From NCBI RefSeq assembly GCF_000143415.4, contig NW_003314270.1, forward strand, positions 2,635,668-2,699,667: DNA of 64,000 nt. Direction: 5' to 3'. The stretch is from Selaginella moellendorffii (taxonomy: Eukaryota > Streptophyta > Lycopodiopsida > Selaginellales > Selaginellaceae). The translations under genes were made by a program, and so were the position numbers. This document shows, in pieces, positions 59,366-64,000 of the stretch. Numbering within the stretch: the stretch's first letter is position 1; each line of letters begins with the position of its first letter. Below the pieces are notes generated by a model. That model did no database searches. It was not told the DNA's origin and saw only the letters and a list, made by a program, of their open reading frames with translations.

Positions 59366-60750
59366 TTTATAAATGAAAATGTTTCTATTGTGTCTCTAGA
59401 AGATCCATAAAAATTATAGTTTAGATATGATAGAATTTCATTTAAAATGATTTTAATATTATTTACTTAAATCCTTTATATAAATATAAATATGTATATA
59501 CATATACATACATACATATATGGCCAATTATAAAAAAACCTTGCAATAATATTTATAAAGAGTTTCATAATTGTGACAGTGTGGCTCACCAAGTATATGG
59601 TATTATTTGACCACTCTTTAGACACTTATTGGTGTCAATGATGCTGTGTAAGTAGATGCCCTAATACTTTAGCTTGCAATACAGTGTAAAAAAGTTATGT
59701 CAAGACCATATATTCAATGTGCTAAGGGAAATTTACTGTCAATATATTAGAGTTTCATAGATGACTGCATGCTGAAACCATATGAGGAATCAACTTTGCA
59801 AAACTCACTCTAGGCAACTATGAGTTAATGCAACTCTTATCACTCTCTAATCCATTTTATATCCTGTGTATATTTGTTTGCCCATAATCCCCCATATCAC
59901 ACATTATAAGAAAAGCTCCTCAAGTGAACCATAGAAACACTCTTGAGAGGATACATCTCTTCCCAACCTATAATTTTAAGATACCAATGCAATGTGCATC
60001 AATCCATCCCTCAATTTAACACTCACCATACAAAAACTTCTTTATTTGTTACAAAACCATTCAATTACAAAGTGTTTTTTATTACCCTCAATGCCCTGTG
60101 ATGGCAAACTCAACTTGTGTTTAAAATTTAGCTTGTATACTGAAAAATGTTATGCCTACAAAGTCTAAACCCTATTGTTGATGTGTCAAAAAAGCTGATG
60201 TGAAATTAGAACTTATACACTGAAAAATTGTATATGTGGCATTCATTTGGACTTTACTATGCATATGACTATATTCTATCTATAGAAAAATCATTGTGTT
60301 GACATATATGTGTATAACAATTCAAATACAAATTTGTGTTAATTTTATATATCTTACAAACTTTTACATTTTTTTACAAGGCTGCCCACCTGAGTTACTC
60401 CTACCAAAACCTACCATCACAAATCTCAAAATTTATATTGGTGGATTTCAAATAGGAGGAAAGGTCCTCTATATTTGGTCCTTTACAAATTGCCTTTTGA
60501 GTTTTTTTTTTTAGTTCTTTTTAATTCATTATACTTTTTTGCAAGTTTATGCTTTTGTGAATGAAATTTAAAAACTTTGAAAGCATTATTCTTTTGTCAC
60601 TCTACCCTTTGGGTCAAGTTAACCAAACCAGATTAGATTGCTAAATGTTAATCTCAATATATAATATAATTTTCAAGCTAATAAATAAAATCACTTACTC
60701 TGGTATCTATCTATTTATCTAAGATATGGAGAGCTCTAGGCTAGAGCATT
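57195..60750. other. A+T-rich intergenic DNA with microsatellites
   Basis: No gene could be supported. A (TA)n run of about 46 bp is at 59315-59361, with TATA/CATA repeats near 59480-59520. The minus-strand frame 58438-58722 (94 codons) has no recognisable family. 60296-60514 likewise looks like chance. Confidence 0.5.
59315..59361. repeat. (TA)n microsatellite
   Basis: Uninterrupted TA dinucleotide run in an A+T-rich region. Confidence 0.95.
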
Positions 60751-60757
60751 CTACACA

Positions 60758-61300
60758 ATGGGGCAAATGGCCTCCTCTGGAATTATGATCTTCTTGATCA
60801 TCCTGGCATTAGCGACATCAGCATCGTCCTCCAAGGTATAGATTCCATTTTCTTATCGATGCTTTGAATCTTGTGAAGTTGTGAAACAGTGAAAGACCTA
60901 CACCTTCCAAGGCCAGTCCCTATTTACGGACACGGGGATCAACCAAACCGAGTTCTACGTTCTTCCCAAAGACAACGCTGGTAGACCGGATCAATGCAGA
61001 CATTCGCAGCCCCATTCTCGGTCTCCACCAAGGGCTATACCAGGTTATCCATGGGACATACATGGGAATCCTTGCAAACACCGGCCTGGGAGCTTCCAGT
61101 CCTCGCATTGCTCATTTGCTGATGGTAGCAGCCTCGAGTTTCAAGGCGAGGCCGGGAGCTCGACCGCTGGATCTCAAGCTCTCTTCGCCATCGTTGGTGG
61201 CACCAGAAGATTTGAAGGAGCCACGGGCACAGCGAAAGAAACAAGCAAAGGAAACAATCTCTATGTCGTGGAATTCATCGCAAAAGTCTGCAAGTCTTGA
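60758..61300 (+). pseudogene. Dirigent-like secreted protein, frame disrupted
   Basis: Exon 1 (60758-60835) encodes a signal peptide (IMIFLIILALATSASSSK) and ends at a GT donor; a CCAAG acceptor precedes 60912. Exon 2 holds two kinds of signal in different frames. In the spliced frame, SPILGLHQGLYQVIHGTYM corresponds to the dirigent beta-strand region around residues 60-80. In another frame, FADGSSLEFQGEAGS and IVGGTRRFEGATGTA, ending YVVEFIAKVCKS before TGA at 61298, match the dirigent C-terminal half (VVGGTGxFxxAxG). At least one frameshift near 61095 separates them. Dirigent proteins are extracellular beta-barrels that steer phenoxy-radical coupling in lignan synthesis. I regard this copy as broken, or as carrying a sequence error. 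Confidence 0.55.
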
Positions 61301-61379
61301 TCATAACTCAATCTAGTTTGATCAAGACTTAAAGGCAGTTCCCTTTAGGTCACGCTAATAATCGTTGTTTAATCTCGCC

Positions 61380-62276
61380 ATGACTGTGTGGAGAGCGGTC
61401 GAGACTGGTGAGTTGGTTGTGAGCGAGGAGCTGTCGTCGTTGAGGAAGATGTACGATGTGGGTTTTGAGCTTGGAAAGGGAGGGCAAGGCACTGTACACC
61501 TTGTAAGCTTTAGAATGGGTGGTAAGTTGCTAGCGGCTAAGAGCTTCGAGAGGTCGGGTGAGAGAGAGAAGGAAATCATGCTCAAACTCAATGGCTGCCA
61601 TGGTACACTAGAGATCTACGACATGGTCGAGGAGGAGCGCAAGGGCCGCTGGTGGGGATCCCTAATCTTGGAGCTCTGCTCGTGCACTCTCCGGGACAGG
61701 CTAAAGATGGTGGGGAGGCTGGCGGATGACGAGGCGGCGTTTGTGACCAAGAGCCTGGCCGAGACGCTGAGGGAGATGCACAACCTTGGGGTGGTGCACA
61801 GGGATATGAAGCTGGAAAACGTTTTGCTGACGCATCCAGCGCAACCTTACGAGGTGAAGCTGTCTGACTTTGGGGTTGCGACTGACCGGGCCGACGAGAT
61901 GCACCACCTTTGTGGCACCCCTGGGTATATGTCGCCAGATGTTCTCAGGGCTGGTGAGGGCGGATGGCCGAAATACTACACTCAAGCGGTGGACGTTTGG
62001 GGGCTCGGACTCATTCTATATGAGCTCCTTAGCGGAAGGGTGGCGTTCCCTGAATACCACTCTGATTATGTGGAGTTATTGCTGAAAAGCGTGGACAATG
62101 TGGAGTTCGCATTGGATTGGAGTGATGTGTCGAGCGAGGCAAAGGATTTGATCATGGGGATGTTGGAGGTTTATCCGAGCCGGAGGCTGACGGTGGAGCA
62201 AGTGCTTGGTCACCCCTGGATCGTGAACAACACCAGCGAGCTGTTTACCAGGAACTTGATTTGCAAGATTATGTAA
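61380..62276 (+). CDS. Serine/threonine protein kinase (CAMK-like), catalytic domain only
   Basis: Intronless, 298 aa, consisting of little but the kinase domain. It has a glycine loop GKGGQGTV (from residue 32), ATP-site lysine in AAKSF (K54), HRDMKLENVLL (HRD at 140-142, the Lys after the Asp marking a Ser/Thr kinase), DFG at 163-165 and activation segment CGTPGYMSPDVL, with SPD in place of APE. DVWGLGLILYELLSGRVAFP and a C-lobe HPW motif (LTVEQVLGHPWI) follow. The HPW end and GTPGY segment place it near the CDPK/PEPRK branch, but EF-hands, autoinhibitory region and membrane anchor are missing. All residues needed for catalysis are visible. The ATG at 61380 is the first in frame. Substrate unknown. 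Confidence 0.88.
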   Translation: MTVWRAVETGELVVSEELSSLRKMYDVGFELGKGGQGTVHLVSFRMGGKLLAAKSFERSGEREKEIMLKLNGCHGTLEIYDMVEEERKGRWWGSLILELCSCTLRDRLKMVGRLADDEAAFVTKSLAETLREMHNLGVVHRDMKLENVLLTHPAQPYEVKLSDFGVATDRADEMHHLCGTPGYMSPDVLRAGEGGWPKYYTQAVDVWGLGLILYELLSGRVAFPEYHSDYVELLLKSVDNVEFALDWSDVSSEAKDLIMGMLEVYPSRRLTVEQVLGHPWIVNNTSELFTRNLICKIM

Positions 62277-62613
62277 GAACAAGACACAAAGAAACTGTTT
62301 GTAGGTTATCGGATCCCCATGTAAAATCAAGTGACACTTGCCATTTTGCAGAGATTTGTTTCCGGTTGCTATTCATGTAGCAAAATGCCAGAATCAGTTT
62401 GACTTGTAAGAACAAAACAATACATATGATTATTTGTGGCAAGTCGTGGCAAGTCGCTTATCGTGCGGCAAATACCGATTCAAGGCATTCCACGGAATCT
62501 AAAGAATATATAGTGTGTTTTGCTGGTCGATCAAGGCCATGTGATCCATCTTAGCACTCCCATCATCCCGCTCAACAAAATCGGCAGCTTGCAGGGGAAG
62601 GACTTTGAGTTTA

Positions 62614-63150
62614 ATGGAAGAAGCGGGAAAGATTGCAGAAGCTAATGCTGCCCCCAACAAAGAAGCATTGAAGTTTGCCAAATTGCTGATTACGCCTTTC
62701 ACTTTTGTGGCTTCTACATGCCTCCAGTCAGGAATCTCCCTCATCAAAGAGAATGCCACACCAGTGGAAAAGGGGCGTTGCTTCCACTTCCTTCTCGCTT
62801 CAGCCATCTCAGCATTTGGATTGGCATGGTGTCTAATAGCATTTCTTGATAACGATCAGGGAAAAGCTCTAGAGGCCAAAAGGCTCATGCTCTCTATGTG
62901 GATGATCTTCTTTGCGAGCTTGTCCGTGATGATGACACCACTCTTTTTCAGCCTCCTCTATGTTGTCTACGACTTTAGTGACGCGAAGGCATCGTGGTCG
63001 ACCATGGGTGCGTGTGTTCTCGTCGGCATTCTAATCCTCGTTGGTTCCTACGTGAAAAGGCTGATGAGAATTCCTCTGAGGGGCACTTATATCACGTTCG
63101 TGATCATCATCGCTGCTAATTCGTATGGTTACACCCTATACAAGAAGTGA
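62614..63150 (+). CDS. Four-pass membrane protein, unknown family
   Basis: Intronless, 178 aa, from the ATG at 62614 (MEEAGKIAEANAAPN). A short hydrophilic N-terminus precedes four predicted membrane segments at about residues 54-75, 92-115, 130-147 and 154-171. The order of hydrophobic blocks is LLASAISAFGLAWCLIAFL, MWMIFFASLSVMM with LFFSLLYVV, MGACVLVGILILVG and ITFVIIIAANSYGY. The C-terminus is KK, which could act as an ER-retrieval signal. Codon use resembles the neighbouring genes, so I accept it as real, but no family is recognised. The same strand carries the kinase 338 bp upstream. Confidence 0.6.
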   Translation: MEEAGKIAEANAAPNKEALKFAKLLITPFTFVASTCLQSGISLIKENATPVEKGRCFHFLLASAISAFGLAWCLIAFLDNDQGKALEAKRLMLSMWMIFFASLSVMMTPLFFSLLYVVYDFSDAKASWSTMGACVLVGILILVGSYVKRLMRIPLRGTYITFVIIIAANSYGYTLYKK

Positions 63151-63248
63151 AGAAAGAACACAAGAATTTCATTTCGTGTGGTAAATCGCCTACAAAAGAA
63201 AATCCAAAAGCCTTTGTTTGTTGTTACTTGTGAGAGCTAGCAAGCAGA

Positions 63249-64000
63249 CTAGCCCTTCGTTGTCTCTCCCTGCGCTGGAGGAGGCTTCTTATTCTTCTTG
63301 CTCTTCGATTTCTTGTCCTTGGCTCGCCGCTTCTTCTCGTTCACGTCCACCCAGGTGTAGTCACTGGGGATGAGAAACGGATCCACCAAGTCGGGCCCGT
63401 GATCGTCCGACACCGCCGACGAGCTTGCCTGGCTGTGAGGTCGCATCCACGAAAACCATGAACTCGCCGATGATGCCTGTGCTTGCGGAGCATCGCCCTC
63501 CTTGGCTTTTGCGTCTTGGAAGTGGCGAGGACTCGAGAGTGGCGTGGAAAACTCCTCCGACGGCGCGCGGATCTCGTCAAAGCGAGTGAAAGTCACGACG
63601 ACTCTGATGGTAGGCACTACTGGTATGGCCAGCTGAGACGAAGGAAAAAAGAAAAAAAGTTTGGTCACCGAAGAACTGGAGAAACGAGAACAGAAAATAA
63701 ACTTACCTTGACTGGAAACGTTCCAGTCGGTAGCTTGGTTGTCAAGAGCTCACGTAGCCTCCGGATCGCTTTCACTTTGTTGGACAGAATGTCCAGCAGC
63801 GGCACAAACTCCTCAGTGCTCAGAGGAAAATCCGGCGTGAGCCACAGCACCGGCCTCAATCCCTTCTGGTACTCGTTTTCAGCGCCAGCCTTTCCAGGCT
63901 TGTGAATCGACTCCCTGCTTACGCTCTTCCTGGCAGGCTTGTCCATGTATCCCTTCTTGAGCTCGAATGTGTCCTCCGCTCTATAATTCGATGGTCGCCT
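63249..64000 (-). CDS. ANKRD13-type ankyrin/GPCR-chaperone protein, 3' part
   Basis: Two exons are visible, 63707-64000 (continuing beyond the window) and 63249-63632 (74-nt intron), ending in TAG. The sequence matches the conserved C-terminal half of ANKRD13-like proteins (GPCR-chaperone domain). RAEDTFELKKGYMDKPARKS is followed by KGLRPVLWLTPDFPLSTEEF, LLDILSNKVKAIRRLRELLT, LPTGTFPVK and AIPVVPTIRVVVTFTRF. The tail holds a TPLSSPRHFQDAK block and a very basic C-terminus (residues about 105-127 of the last exon, Lys-rich). Animal ANKRD13 proteins bind ubiquitin on endocytosed receptors or assist receptor biogenesis in the ER; the plant members are hardly studied. The ankyrin repeats would lie outside the window. 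Confidence 0.88.

Overview
The window looks like nuclear DNA of a lycophyte, most likely Selaginella moellendorffii or a close relative. The right third is compact and intron-rich. Most of the introns I could place are 49-72 nt with GT-AG (twice GC-AG) borders, and the genes are plant or general eukaryotic families: RIQ/DUF1118, MYB-CC, GRAS, REV7, p23, eIF2B-beta, ANKRD13, dirigent and an S-repeat PPR protein. The species name is inference; no database was searched. There is one assembly gap at 30197-30656.

Positions 1-41,000 are almost entirely decayed repeats. They include a LINE reverse-transcriptase relic (about 4310-4800), a ~2.4/4.3 kb imperfect inverted repeat (4930-7310 against 9085-13350) whose arms carry a GAGTCC-type tandem array, and a Ty3/Gypsy relic (14540-17640). 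A complete non-coding TRIM element with LTRs, PBS, PPT and TSD lies at 18293-18965. A head-to-head pair of Gypsy copies (19940-21108 and 21133-25626) follows. A 4.7 kb unit bounded by AAAAT duplications (33733-38444) holds a chromodomain Gypsy with a mutated YxDD motif. Islands of broken cellular genes sit among them: a mitochondrial processing peptidase alpha-like pseudogene (25870-27260), a coiled-coil pseudogene (27455-28454) and an A+T-rich secreted-protein ORF with an in-frame TGA (30676-31125).

From 41,093 to 55,500 genes are packed with little spacing. A RIQ-like thylakoid gene (+) is followed by seven consecutive minus-strand genes: a small membrane protein, a glutaredoxin-like protein, a MYB-CC factor, p23, a DUF1997 protein, REV7 and a GRAS factor. 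GRAS and eIF2B-beta share a 274 bp divergent promoter region, and an S-repeat PPR gene lies just downstream of eIF2B-beta. Exon structures here were derived by hand from splice sites, reading phase and family conservation.

From 55,500 to 60,750 the DNA is again A+T-rich and holds a frameshifted bulb-lectin-domain gene. The last 3.2 kb holds a frameshifted dirigent-like gene, an intronless protein kinase, a small multi-pass membrane protein and the 3' part of an ANKRD13-type gene that runs off the window.
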